Positions 34,512 to 45,940 of a stretch of 64,000 nucleotides of DNA are shown here, piece by piece. The DNA is from Ascaphus truei (lineage: Eukaryota > Chordata > Amphibia > Anura > Ascaphidae). Made by a program: the position numbers and the translations under genes. The stretch lies in NCBI GenBank assembly GCA_036426205.1, contig WSYH01001247.1:1-64000 (forward strand). Direction: 5' to 3'. Positions within the stretch are counted from its first letter, which is position 1; each line of letters begins with the position of its first letter. The notes below the pieces were generated by a model that worked only from the letters and a program-made list of their open reading frames with translations, made no database searches and was not told where the DNA came from.

Positions 34512-36660
34512 GCTCTAAAGACTGCTAAAGGGGGTCCGTATGCCCAATGATTGTTTCCAGGTTCATAAGATGGTTGTCAGACATGGTTCAGACACGGTGC
34601 CAGAGATGGTCAGAGAGACGGAACCAACAAGTCACAACCGAAGTGTCCCCATTGGCATCTCGCCAGAGCGGCGGTAGGACAGCTGCAGTGTGTATCCAGC
34701 CAAAGGTGTTCCCGATTCCAGATATATCTAAAGGAGCCAGAATCAAGGCACGGCCAAAGCGACGAGGGGAGTCCCCTTACCGGAGATGACAGTGGCCTGG
34801 TCGTCTCCCCCTATCCAAGCGGAGATCCAAGGTTCCAGCCTATCAGTGGAGCGGTGAGAGACACCACCTACTCTTTGACCCCGCAGAGACAATGGACTTT
34901 TGGCGAGGCTTTGGGATGGCCATGACTTTACCGACACAGACAACGGCGACACGCTCTCCTCTGTGACCTCATGGCGCAGAATCGCCAAGAGCATTACTCT
35001 CTTTTTCCACCGACCTTGGGAGTAATCGAGTTCGAAATGGTGTCTGACAATGAAGAGATAGCAGTTTAGTTTCCACAATACAAGTGGATGATCAATTTAG
35101 GGAATTATATTGATGTTCTTATGAACATGACGTATCACATCCGTTAGGCGAATAGTTTCGTCCACCCACCCAGCTCTCCGGTGAACAGGTGGTATACATA
35201 TGTCTCACGCCCAATAAAATCCGTGTGGTGTGCCACACCTTGGGATGGGAGATCATGGTGGAGTATCAGCCCTATGAGGAATTAGGGTATCCCTACTCTG
35301 TCTAGATGGAAAAGAAGAGATGTTCACAGATTCCTGGGTGAAACACTGATAGTTGGGAGGAGGATTGGGAATCTGATAGTTCTGGAGAAGTGGGATTCCG
35401 AGAGTAGATGAGAATTGTACTTGCAAGGAAGTAAAGAGAACTCTCTAAGGGGTCGTCTTGTTGGGTTTTCTCCTTTAACCATAGCATCCATGCCTAAGTA
35501 TTGCCTGTTTGTGGGTTCCTGTCTGTTACCAGAGAATCACTACATCTCGCTTTAGATCCAGTGGATCAATGCCCGTGGTGCAGAACAACCCTAATAGGGT
35601 ATTTTCAGTGACAGTGCCCGATAGTACGATGCATTAGTTGCCACTGGAACACGGAGCACTACTATCATAATGGTTCTCTCTCTGGGAGGAACCTATGTTC
35701 AGTATGCCAGCCATTTGTGTGGCTGTATATTCATAAAACTGTCATGTACAGTATTCCCAAGAATGTATACCATGCATAATAATGTGATATCAATTTGTGA
35801 AGTTGTTATCTTGTTATGTTCAATTTTCATTCGACGATGGTACCCGACAATTTAGACCCAACGGGGTCTGGATTCCACAAGGGAGATTGCAGACAGTCAC
35901 CTATGGCTACTATTCTGCCCTTGGGCTGGCAGTAAACCAGGGTACAATCGGTTGCCAGTATTGCTATGGGGTTTTTCCCCCTCCGAGGAGCTGCATTTTG
36001 AGTGACAGGCGGAGGCGGTAACATCAGGCCTGTGCATGACCGATCATGAGCCAGACCTGGTGCCCTCCTCCTGGCAGTACTTAAGGCAGGACTGCCTAAA
36101 TTTAGTAGTGTCCTTCCCCCCACTGAGGAAGGTAGTCACCACAACTGGGAGCCTGAGATTGGGGCCTTCCCTTGCCTCTTCCCTCACGGGGGAGTGAGTG
36201 TGGACCATACTTCTCGTCTCTGCTGGCAGGTGGGGAAAGAGCTAGATGGCTGTGGTGTTCCCTTGGCCTGTTGTGACGGTCCAGGACCATCCTTCAGTGA
36301 GAGCTGAGAGTACTGTATCGGACAGAAGCCTGCCGTTGTAAACTGTGCTGTACAGAAGATAATACACATTCCTGTTGTTATATACCTCCTGCTGGGGCTT
36401 GACCTTACTGAGGGAGAGGTAATAATTCTAACCGTGGGAGATCACCTTCCTTTCCTGGGAGCCTAAACAGATTGAGGCGCGCTGCTAAAGAGATAGTGTG
36501 GGTGAACCAAGAAGCTCTTCCGTGTTCCCCACTACCACACCATCGGCGGACACTCAGCCCTCCTGTTGCCACAGGTATATGCCACCTACACCCTGTAATT
36601 GACAAATCTCCCACGTGGTGGGGAACAACGGATATATTATTATATATATAATAATATAAC
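34512..36660. other. Unrecognised, possibly decayed retroelement sequence
   Basis: No recognisable domain was found in any frame; open frames are short. A TA-rich tract (36628-36657) ends the stretch. The GTGGGAGATCACC (36437) and AAATCTCCCACGTGG (36604) segments are partly complementary. Confidence 0.4.
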
Positions 36661-36914
36661 AGAGATCCAAGAGTCTCGCGCACTCACTGGGAGGTTGTCA
36701 AAATGCAAAAGATTTAATGGAACTCACCACATCAGGGGTGAAACAGAAAAAATGAGTGACGTTTCGACCTCACGGTCCTCTTCTCAAGCCCCTAACCGTG
36801 AAGTCCGAAACATCGTCCATTTTTTCTGTTTCACCCCTGATCTTGTGTGTTCCATTAAATCTTTTTGCATTTTGAACAACCTCCTGTGAGTGCTGCGGAC
36901 TCTTTGGATCTCTG
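36661..36914. repeat. Palindrome with arms of about 120 bp, centre near 36787
   Basis: GATCCAA at 36664 pairs with TTGGATC at 36904. The arms include AATGCAAAAGATTTAATGGA and GGGGTGAAACAGAAAAAATG and their complements. The centre carries GACCTCACGGTCCTCTTCTC. It is one of several foldback families in the window. Confidence 0.9.
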
Positions 36915-37429
36915 CTTTGTATATGTTTGTGCTCTGGATGGTGATCCTGGTTGCACTGCTTAGCAACAGGACAGATAAGTTTTTTTACCATTGCCCTTTT
37001 CCATGTGAGTGCCTGAACTTTTGTGTGTGTGTTGTTGTGCGCGTGGTGTGCTGTGTGCGTGTGTATATAACAAATGTGGTGTGCTTCTGGGTTAGCGCTT
37101 GCTGCGGTTGTGTTTTTTTAATATCATCACTGTATACTACATATGATAACTAACAGGGCACTGTGCATATTTGCTCCCCAGTCCTTAATTACAGCTGTTA
37201 ACGTAATAATGCCTTTTTGTAATTTGAGGGCCTATGGTCTGTGAGCGCCTCTGTAATGTCACCCTCTGCTGAACTGTGCTGTCATTATACCTGCCTATAG
37301 CCGTATACACAGGGCACTGTGGTCACAGGATCATGATATTATAAACAAGCGCAGGTACCTGTGCCCACCTCACCTTCAACCGTAATCAAGTTGTCAATAA
37401 GCCTCTGTAAGCAGAGCGTCACGTGTTAC
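36915..37429. other. Intergenic sequence upstream of slc39a14
   Basis: No gene or strong repeat was recognised. A GT-rich stretch (37021-37065) is present. Confidence 0.5.
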
Positions 37430-37655
37430 CCTCTCTGACCATGGAGAGTAGGGAGTGAGGGGCGGGGCTGGGGAGTCCATGCATTGCTGCCCCTTGACCT
37501 GGACTCCGCCTCTTTAATAGCTTAATGGAAATTGGGCTGGCACAGACGCATGAGACTAGACTGTACGCAGTCTCTTAAAGAGCCAGACACCCAAGCTCCA
37601 CGTTGCTGACGAGTGCCGGTATGACTGAGTGACGCGGCACGAGCGCTGCACCAGG
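37430..37655 (+). promoter_or_regulatory. slc39a14: Candidate slc39a14 promoter and noncoding first exon
   Basis: The segment is CpG-rich relative to its surroundings and has a GC box (GGGGCGGGGC, about 37459-37469). It ends with a good 5' splice site, CCAGG|GTGAGT, at 37656. It precedes the first coding exon by one intron of about 4.6 kb. Mammalian SLC39A14 has noncoding first exons, so this arrangement is expected. No TATA box stands out. The transcription start is not determinable from sequence alone. Confidence 0.35.
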
Positions 37656-37949
37656 GTGAGTTACAGGAGTGAGTGACTGTGGCGCTCCGCCCGCTCTCCG
37701 GCTGAACCTGCGGTGCGATGGCCCCTCTCTCTGAGTGACGGGTCTAAAGGCCCTCGCTGGCAGGGGACTGTCTGTGCAGCGGCCCTCTCACTAATTGCCC
37801 CAATCCTTTACTGTGTCTCGTGCCGATAATTTGGTTTGGGAAATGCCTTCCTGATGTGTTGATGGTCCTTTGGTCTGCTGTGCTTTTCAGCCTCTCGCGA
37901 TGTTTGCCTTTGTGTCCGTCTCGTACCTCCTGTCTTTCCAGCTCTGCTG

Positions 37950-40900
37950 CCCCTGCCTGCACTCCCCCCCTGTGCCCATGCGTGTGCCTCCTCCCCCCCG
38001 TGCCCCATGCGCGCTGCCTGCCCCCGCCCCACCATCTAAGGCATACTCTCCGCCCACCCCCCATTCCCATGCGTCGCAGTTTCCTGCCGCACCCCCTTGT
38101 CCCCATGCTCGCTGCCCTCCCACCGCCGTGTCCCCTGCGCTCTGCCTCCCCCCCTGTCCCCATGCGCCTCCGGCCCACCCCCTGCACAATTCGGCCCTCT
38201 GCTCCACACCTGTTAGCCCCCACCGCTGACCCCCTGTCCCCGACTGGGCCCTTTCTGGCCCCCAGCCCTTCCCTGCTTTGCCCGTCCCCCTGCTTTGTCC
38301 TCCCCCCCCTGTTCCCAGTCTCGCTGCTTCCACCTTTTCCATGCTGCTCTCCTGCCACACCTTTCTAGCCCGTCTCCCACACCTCCTGCTGCCTCCACCC
38401 GCCCAGTGCTGCCTGGCCCCACACTCCTGTGGCCCACCCCTGGCATGCGCCTGCCCACCCTGCCCGACCCGCTCGCCCACCCTGTGCCCTCTGAGCGCTG
38501 CCTGCCCACCCCCTGTGCCCCCATGCGCGTCTACCTCTCCACCCCCTGTCATTCGCTGCCGTGCCTTGTCCATGCCTGCGACCACCCCTTGCCCTGCCCT
38601 GCCCCCACCCACCCCACCTTCCCATGCTGTGCTGCCCACCATTCGCCATGGCCTAATGCCCACCCCCTGGCCCGCGCCGGCCCCCCTGTCCTTCGTGACC
38701 TGCACTTGCGTTCGTTGCCACACCCCCTGGCCCTGTTTGGGCTCTCTTCCCCCTGTGCCCCTGGCCTCGTCTGTGCTCTTCTCCCCTGTGCACCTGTCCC
38801 TGGTCTGGATGCTCTTCCCATATCCCCCCCCTGTCACCTGGCCCTGTCCTGGTGCTCTTCCACCCCCCCTGTGCCCCTGCCCTGTCTGGCTGCTCTTCCC
38901 CCCCCCCCTGTGCCCCTGGTGCTCATTCCCCCCACCCTGTGGCCCCTGGCCCTGTCTGTGCTCTCCCCTCCCCCCCCCCCCTCGTGCCCCTGGTGCTCCC
39001 CCCCACCCTGTCCCCTGGCCCTGTCTGGTGCTCTTCACCCCACCCCCTGGCCCTGGCCCTGTCCTGTGTGCTCTTCCCCCCCCCTGTGCCCCTGCGCCTC
39101 TGTCTGGTGCTCTTCCCCCCCCCCCCCCTGTGCCCTGGCCTGTCTGTGCGTCTCCGCCCCCCCCTTTGCCCCTGGTGACTCTTCCCCCCCCCCCCTGTGC
39201 CCTCTGGCCCTGTCTGTCGTGCTCTCCTCTACCCCACCCCTCTGTGCCACTGGCCCTGTCTGGGTGCTCCCCCTTTCTTCCCCCCCCCCCCTCCCCCCCC
39301 TGGCCCCTGGTGCTCTTCCCCCCCCCCTCTGCCCTGCCCTGTCGGTTAGCTCTCCCCCCCCCCTGTTCGCCCTGGGCCCTGTTCTTTGCTCTCTTCTTCC
39401 GCTTCTCCCCCCCCCGGTCCCCTGTCCCTCTTGCTCTCATCATCCTCTCCCCCCCCCTGTGCCCCTGCTGCCCTGGTCTGGTGCTCTCTCCTCTCTCCCC
39501 CACCCCCCCTGGTGCCCCTGTGCCCCTGTCCTGTTCTGCTCTCTCTCATCCCTCCCCCCTCTCCCTGCGCCTCTCTTGCCCCACAATCCCTCTCCCCCTC
39601 CCCCCCCCCCCTGTGCCCCCTGCCCTGTCTGGTGCTACTCTCCCCCCCCCTCCCTGTGGCCCCGGCCCTGTCTGGTGCTCTCCCTCCTCCCCCCCCCCCC
39701 GTGACCACTCCCGGCTCGTCCGCTCCCCTCCCTCCCCCCCCCCCCCTTGCCCCTGGCCCTCTCCTCTCCCGTCCCTGGCCTGTCTGTCCCCCCCCTGCCC
39801 CTGGCGGCTGTCTTGACGCTCCCACCCCGCCACCCGCCCCTGTGCTCCCTCCCTCCCCTCCACCGGCCCCTGTGTCCTCCCCCTCCCCCCACCACGCCTG
39901 TGCTGTCTGGTCGCTCCCCCCCATGTTCCCCTGGCGCTGTTGGTACTACACCCCCCCCCCGCCCCTTGTTGCCTCTGGTTACTCCTACCTGCCCCCCTTT
40001 GCCTCTGTGCTCGCCCCTGGCCCTGTCTTGGGGCTCTGCGTCCCCATGAGCGCTGTCTGGTGGCGTCCTCCCCCCCCCCCATGCCCCGTGCGCTGTCTGC
40101 GTCACCCCTGCCGTTGCCCCTGGTGCTGTCCTGACCTCCCCCACCGCCCCGTGCTTGCTCCCCCCCCCCCTCCCGTCCCTGCGCTGTCCTGGTTCTCCGT
40201 CCCTCCCCCTACCCGGGTGCTGTCTGGTTCTCTTCTCTTCCCCCCCCCGACCCCCAGTGCTCCTCGGCGCTCCCCACCGCCCTGGTTGCCCGTTCGCTCG
40301 GCGCTCCCACCGCCCCCGTTGCTCCTGTGCGCTGCCCCCCCCCCCCGTGCTCCTGGCGCTCCCCCCCCCCCGTGCTCCTGGCGCTCCCCCCCCCGTCACC
40401 GGGCTCCCTCCCATTGCTCCCCCTTGCGCCTGGCCTCCCCCCCCCCGCTGTCTCCTGGCGCTCCCCCCCCCCCGCTCTCCTGGCCTCCCCCCCCCCCCGT
40501 CTCCTGGCGCTACCATCCCCCCCCCGTGCTCCTGGCTCGCTCCCGCCCCCTTCCCCGCGCTCCCACCGTGCTCCTGTCGCACCCCCCCCCGTGTCTCCTG
40601 TCGCTCCCCCCCCCGACCCCTGGCGCCCCCCTGCTCCTTGCTCTCCTCCCGCCCGCTCTCGCTTGCCATCGCCCCCCCCCTGCTGCCTTGCCTCCCCCCA
40701 CCCCCCCCCCGTGTCTCCTGCGCTCTCCCCCCCGCGTTCTCCTAGTCCTACCCGCCCCCTTGCTCTTCGTCTCACCCCCCCCTTCATCCTGGCGTCTGCC
40801 CCACACGCTCCCCCCCGTGCGCTTGCGCTCCATCTCCTGCTCTCCCCCCCCTGCTCCTGTCTCTGTCCCCCCCCCGTTAGCTGCCTGACCGTCCGCACCC

Positions 40901-42095
40901 CCCCCTTGCTTCCTTTCTCTCCGCTCCCCCTGCCCTGTCTCTCGCCCTTTCATTCCTCTCTCCCAAGCCCGTATCGCTTTCTCCTGTTCCTCCCCCCGCC
41001 CGCCCCTTCTTCCCCATGCGTCTCCATCCCCCTCCCTCATGCCCCTTCTCCCCCTCCCCTCTGTTGCCCTATGCCATGCTGTCTGCACATCCTCCCCCTT
41101 GTGCCCCTGGTGCTCGTCTGGTGCATCCTCCCCCCCCCCGTTGCCCCTGGCGTCTTCCCCCCCCCCCTGGCCTGTCTGGTGCTCCCCACCCCTGTGGCCC
41201 TGGCCCGTGTCTGTGCTCCCCCTCCTGTGCCCTGGCCCTGTCCTGGTCCTCCCCCCCCGGCCTCTGGTCCCTTTCTTGTGCTCGCCCCCCCCTGTGCCCC
41301 TGGCCCTGTCTGGTGCTCCCCCCCACCCTGTGCCCCTGGCCCTGTCTGGTGCTCCACCCCCCCTGCCCCTGGCCCCTGTTCTGGTCTCCCCCCCCTGTTG
41401 CCCCTGCCCTGTCTGGTGCTCCCGCCCCCCTGTGCCCCTGGCCCTGTCTGGTGCTCCCCCCCTCCCCTGTGCCCTGTCGGTGCTCCCCCCCTGTGCCCCT
41501 GCCCTGTCTGGTGCTCCCCCCCCTGTGCCCCCCGGCCCTGTCTGGTGCTCCCCCCCCCCCCTGTGCCCTGTCCCTGTTCTGCTCCCCCCCCCCCTGTTGC
41601 CCTTCTGTCTGGTGCTCCCCCCCGGTGGCCCTGTCTGTTGCTCTTCCCCCCCCCTGTGCCCCTGGCCCTGTCTGGCGCTTCCCTCCTCCCTGGCGCTGTC
41701 TGGCGCTTCCCCCCTCCCTGGCGCTGACTGGCGCGCTCCCCCCTCCCTGGCGCTGACTGGCGCGCTCCCTGGCGCTGACTGGCGCGCTCCCCCCTCCCTG
41801 GCGCTGACTGGCGCGCTCCCCCTCCCTGGCGCTCCTGGCGCCTCTCATCCTCCCCCCTCCCTGCGCTGACTGGCAGCGTCTCCTCCCCCCCTCCCTCCTC
41901 ACTTACTGTTTCTCCTCCTACCTCCTCTCTCGTCCCACCCTCCCCCCCTCCACTCGTTCTCGTTCCGCGTCTCTCTCCCCCCCCCTGGCGCTGACTTCGC
42001 GCCTCATTCCCCCCTCCCTGGCGCTGACTGGCGCGCTCCCCCCTCCCTGGCGCTGACTGGCGCGCTCCCCCCCTCCCTCTGTGCCTCTGGCTCTG
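37950..42095. repeat. Cytosine-rich minisatellite of about 4.1 kb
   Basis: The plus strand is an almost uninterrupted series of units of about 26-30 bp of the form C(5-10)TGTGCCCCTGGCCCTGTCTGGTGCTC, with many length variants. Towards the 3' side (about 41680-42080) the unit changes to CTCCCTGGCGCTGACTGGCGCGCTCCCC. Guanine runs fall only on the minus strand. Frames of up to about 540 codons on either strand (Pro/Ser/Leu-rich plus, Gly/Arg/Gln-rich minus) follow from the composition and are not genes. The array lies between the candidate first exon and the first coding exon of slc39a14. Confidence 0.93.
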
Positions 42096-42236
42096 TCTGA
42101 CCTCCCCCCTTTACTGCTGGCGCTCTCCAGCTCCACTATCTTCTGAAAGATAAGATATAAAAAAGTAAAGGTGTGTATTGATGTGTAGTACTCAGTTCAG
42201 CATTAATTTCTCTTCTCTCCCATTCACCCTGGCCAG

Positions 42237-42470
42237 GTAGTTATGGCTCTGCGATGCGGACCTCTCCTTTTCCTGCTCTTGCCCCTGATTCTGTTGCCCG
42301 TCACCCTGGCAGTCGGTGCCTCAGACTCTGAGCTGAGCGCTGCCTCCTTCCTGCAAGACATTCTGCAGAGATATGGAGAGAATGAGACGCTCTCACTGCC
42401 TCAGCTGCACTCTCTGCTGGATCGGCTGGAGGTTGGAAGAGGGGCGGCGGACTCTCGGAACCTGTCCCAG
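42237..42470 (+). CDS. slc39a14: slc39a14 first coding exon (residues 1-76)
   Basis: The acceptor CCTGGCCAG ends at 42236 and the ATG is at 42243; the donor CAG|GTGAGA is at 42471. The exon encodes a hydrophobic signal peptide (LLFLLLPLILLPVTLAV) and the start of the ectodomain, including SAASFLQDILQRYGENETL, a conserved ZIP14 N-terminal signature. Two N-glycosylation sites (NET, NLS) are present. The exon ends in phase 0. The ATG is chosen because it opens directly into the signal peptide. Confidence 0.95.
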
Positions 42471-42794
42471 GTGAGACCTGCAGAGCGTCCCCTCCCCACG
42501 TACCTGCACAGCATTGCTTCCTTCACTCCTTTTTACTGCCAAAAACCTGCACAGATTAACTCCTTTAACCCTTTCCTCTCATCACCCCTCGCTGTGGCGC
42601 CAGGCCTCTCTGACGTCGGCACGCACCGGAAGTAAGCTGGGCTGAGCTTCTGGCGTGCACTGGCATGAGAGGGGGGCCCGGTGACGCGTTGATGTCAGAG
42701 GGAGGCACGCAGCTTGGGAGAGCTGGGGCCTGGCGGCAACGAGAGGTCAGGAGGCCCAACTGCTTTGTCCGGCAGCCAGGCTCCCCCGCAGCCA

Positions 42795-44245
42795 CTGGGC
42801 CCCTCGCTTTGGCCCCCCCTTGCCCCTCGCTTTGGCCCCCCTTGCCCCTCGCTTTGGCCCCCCCTCGCTTTGGTCCCCCCCCCCTTGCCCCTCGCTTTGG
42901 TCCCTGTCACGTTAGACGCACTTAACACATTTATATTTTGTGGATCCTAATTGAGCAGAACAAGTTGAGCAAAATAAACTGAGATTTATTCCCTTGATAG
43001 GCAAACACACGACAACTGCAGAATACACTTAATAATTACACTTACTGGTATAGGAACAGGGGATAATGTCCAGAAAGGTGCAAAGCACCAGAAGATTGTC
43101 TTTTAAAATGTAGTCCTTTTGCAAGGCCATAAATTGCCAGCCCAATCCTTCTGTGAATGTGCAAAGTCTTTTCTGGTCCGTTGGGGTTAATCAGATAACC
43201 CCCAGCAATCAGTGTCCTAACGCAGAGTTTTGTCCTTGGTTCCGATTTAATAAGACTCTTTGCGTTCCAGGAATGTGCTGCTGCTCTTCTCCGCTACTTA
43301 GAAGCGTGTTGGAAATCCGCTCACATGGTAGAATGAAAAATGAAAGACAATGGGGATAGCCTGGGTGGGATGTATATAGGGTTTGGAAGCCTATTGCCAA
43401 TATACCCACCCAATCCCCCTCGTGGGAAAGTAATCATTCCCCAATCACCTACTTGCCCACAGTTTGGAGAGTGGGCACTAGGGATTTCCTATTCACACAG
43501 AGCATGTGCGACAACGCCACCTTGCTACTTGGCATAGGTGCACTCCCCTCTCTACCTGGCCCCTCTAGGTTGGAAGGGGGAAACTCAGGGTGTGAGTTAG
43601 CACAGATGGTCACCAGGATTTTCTATTTAGCATCCATCTGGCCAATTCACACCCCCTGACTCTGGGTCTTTTGATATGCAACTTCCAGATAGACTTACAG
43701 GCGTGGACAATGCCTGTTACCTTTGAAGCTTGCATAGGCAAGTGACCCAGCTCATAGGTGTCAAAACATTTGGTTCTTGTGTGCATTTTAATGACAGGAG
43801 AAAAAAAAAACCTCATCCTGCCTGTCTCTTAAAACCTGCAGCAAAAATACACTTTATTGATCATACCTGTTCCCCTTATTTTACAATTATATTTTTCATA
43901 TGTGTGTACTATACTGCAAGCACATACAATCCTGCAAAATGGGTATAATAAGAGACAAGGGAAAAATAAGACATGTACAGTGCATGAAAAATTAACCCCT
44001 TCATCCCCAATACGAAATAGGGGTAATCAGCCGAGTACACTGCCTTTTATTAATGCGTTGATTACCCCAATTTTTGCCACAGTCCCCCCCCCCCCCTTGC
44101 CCCTCACTTTGGTCCCCCCCCCCCCCGCTTGTCCCTCGCATTGGTCGTCCGTCCCCCCGCTTGCCCCTCGCTTTGCTTTGACCCCCCTCCTTGCCCTCGC
44201 TTGCCTCCCCCCCCCTCCTTGCCCGCCTCGCATATGGCCACCCCT
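42795..44245. repeat. TTGCCCCTCGCTTTGGTCCCC minisatellite in intron 2, split by an LTR
   Basis: Units of about 19-25 bp (CCCCTTGCCCCTCGCTTTGG) occur at about 42797-42904 and again at about 44082-44220. The gap between is exactly the solo LTR, which inserted within the array. The remaining intron 2 sequence is C/T-rich with no gene. Confidence 0.88.
42905..44081 (-). mobile_element. Solo LTR (1177 bp) in intron 2 of slc39a14
   Basis: It begins TGTCACG and ends GCCACA on the plus strand, flanked by a perfect 5-bp target duplication GTCCC (42900-42904 and 44082-44086). On the minus strand it starts TGTGGCAAAA and ends CGTGACA, the same final heptamer as the Gmr1-like LTR. The AATAAA-type signal is on the minus strand (complement of TTTATT near 43854), which supports that orientation. 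Related sequence starts at 30431. Confidence 0.88.
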
Positions 44246-44535
44246 TGCCCTCATTTCTCTGGCCTCCCCCAAAACTTTCGCTCGCCACTGCTTTCCCACC
44301 CCCACAACCTCGCGGCTTTCTCTTGCCCCCCCTCTACCACCACCACCACCGTAGTCTTTCTCTCCACCCCTCCCCCCCGCTCACTTCGGGAGACTGCCCC
44401 CCCCCCCCCCCCCCCTCCACTCTCGCGGCTTCCTCTCGCTGCCGTCCCCTTTTGCGCTTGCGGCTTACTCTCACCCCCATCCCCCGACCCGCTTTCTCCT
44501 AACCCTTCCCTCTTCTCTCCCTACTCTCCGTGCAG

Positions 44536-44716
44536 TGTCTCAGCTCCTCTTCTCTCTTTGCTGTTCACAACCTGACATCGGGGTCTCTGGTGGACGCTGG
44601 AGGTCTGCGCAGTCTCTGCCCCTCCATCCTGCAGCAGCTGGAGACCCAGGCGTGTCATAAGAATGCCACCCCCGGCAATGAGACCTCCCCTGAAGGACGA
44701 CCGAGCTATGCTGAGG
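44536..44716 (+). CDS. slc39a14: slc39a14 exon 3 (residues 77-136 and first base of 137)
   Basis: The acceptor CCGTGCAG ends at 44535 and the donor GAGG|GTGAGT is at 44717. The 181-nt exon encodes the membrane-proximal ectodomain (SSLFAVHNLTSGSLVDAGG, LCPSILQQLETQAC) with sequons NLT, NAT and NET and cysteines likely to form disulphides. It ends one base into a codon, so the next exon must supply two bases; both alternative exons do. Confidence 0.95.
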
Positions 44717-45606
44717 GTGAGTGCACAGCCCTGCTCCTGCCACCACCCGCACCGCCACAGGGCACAGCTGAGGCAATAAGGAACTCTGAAGCTTATTTAC
44801 CTTTCTAGCATCTAATGGGCCTTATTGCCCTGTTGGTGAAAATGTATATCCCTTCCATATACTCCCTTCCGGAGTGCCTTATTGCCTTTGCTATGTGAGG
44901 GACATAACAATTCTCCTGTTATTAAACCAAGACATGTGGATCACCCATAAAATACCCCTATCCTCTGTCTGCCCATTGCACATGGCTGTGTTCCTCTGCC
45001 CCCTCTTGTCTATCTCACACTTTGATCCTCTGCCCAATATATCTGTTGCTGCATTCCTTCATTTCCCTGTTGCCATCGCATCCTCCTGCTTGTTATTCAT
45101 TTCCCTGTCTCTCTGCCCCACCCTCCTGTCTCTGTCCTACTCCTCCCATTCTCCCCCTGCCCGCTGTACGTCTCCTCCACCCCTCCTCTGTACTCTCTCT
45201 CCTTCCCCACCCCCCTTTTCAGTACGTCTTCCTTCACCTCCCCCACTCCCTTGTATGTCTCTTTTCCTTCTTTCCTCCCCCCCTTCTCTGTCCTTTCCCC
45301 CTCACCACCGTCCTCCCCCCCCCCCCCCCCCCCGTGTCGTTTCACACAGGGGTGTATTGTTGTGTGTCGCCGTCGCCTTCCCCCCACTTCCCCTCTCTTC
45401 CCGTCCCTCTCTGCGTTTTCCGTCCCCCCGCCATGTACACACATAGTGTCCCCCTCCCCACTTTCCCCTATTCTCTTCCGCTTATCTCTGCCTCTCTACT
45501 GTGCCCCTTTTTTCTTCTTTGCCCCTCCAGTGTGTCTTATTATCCCGCTCACTCCCTCCCTGTTTGTCAACCTCCACTCCCCTCACGCTGTGCTCTTGTC
45601 CTACAG

Positions 45607-45776
45607 TCTGGGGTTTCGGGCTCCTGGCCGTCACCCTCATCAGTCTGTCCTCTCTCCTGGGCGTCTTGTTCGCCCCCTGCATAGAGAAGCCCATCTTCCG
45701 CCGGCTGCTCACCTATTTCATCGCCCTATCCATCGGCACCTTGCTGTCTAACGCTGTACTGCAGTTGATCCCTGAG
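45607..45776 (+). CDS. slc39a14: slc39a14 alternative exon 4A (residues 137-193)
   Basis: The acceptor TCCTACAG ends at 45606. The 170-nt exon encodes [19 protein letters not shown], then [20 protein letters not shown], the first transmembrane hairpin. The following donor is weak (GAG|GTGCAG). Length and phase equal those of the exon at 47121, and joining either to exon 5 keeps the frame, while using both would shift it (170 is not a multiple of 3). This matches the mutually exclusive exons 4A/4B of mammalian SLC39A14, whose products differ in tissue distribution and metal affinity. Confidence 0.93.
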
Positions 45777-45940
45777 GTGCAGTACCTGCCCCTACCAACG
45801 GGGGAGCTCACATGCATATATACACAAACACAATATATCAATGTATATTTATTTATGTTGCTACACACGCCTGAAGCTGATCCCTGAGGTGCAGTAATGA
45901 TTCTCACCACTGGGGGAGCTCACACCTATCATTGCTATCC
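45763..45940 (+). repeat. Local duplication of the exon 4A 3' end and donor site
   Basis: The exon 4A end TGATCCCTGAGGTGCAGTA (from 45765), with the following GGGGGAGCTCACA, is repeated 112 bp downstream. The second copy has TGATCCCTGAGGTGCAGTA from 45877, with its GT at 45889, then GGGGGAGCTCACA. The copy therefore carries a second potential donor with the same weak sequence. Using it would add 112 nt and put a TGA in frame just before the duplicated donor. Confidence 0.9.

Noticed and set aside
37744..42095. Very long open frames (up to about 540 codons) on both strands
   Set aside because: They follow from C-run-rich tandem repeats with few A/T bases, are Pro/Ser/Leu or Gly/Arg/Gln low complexity, overlap each other on both strands and have no domain.
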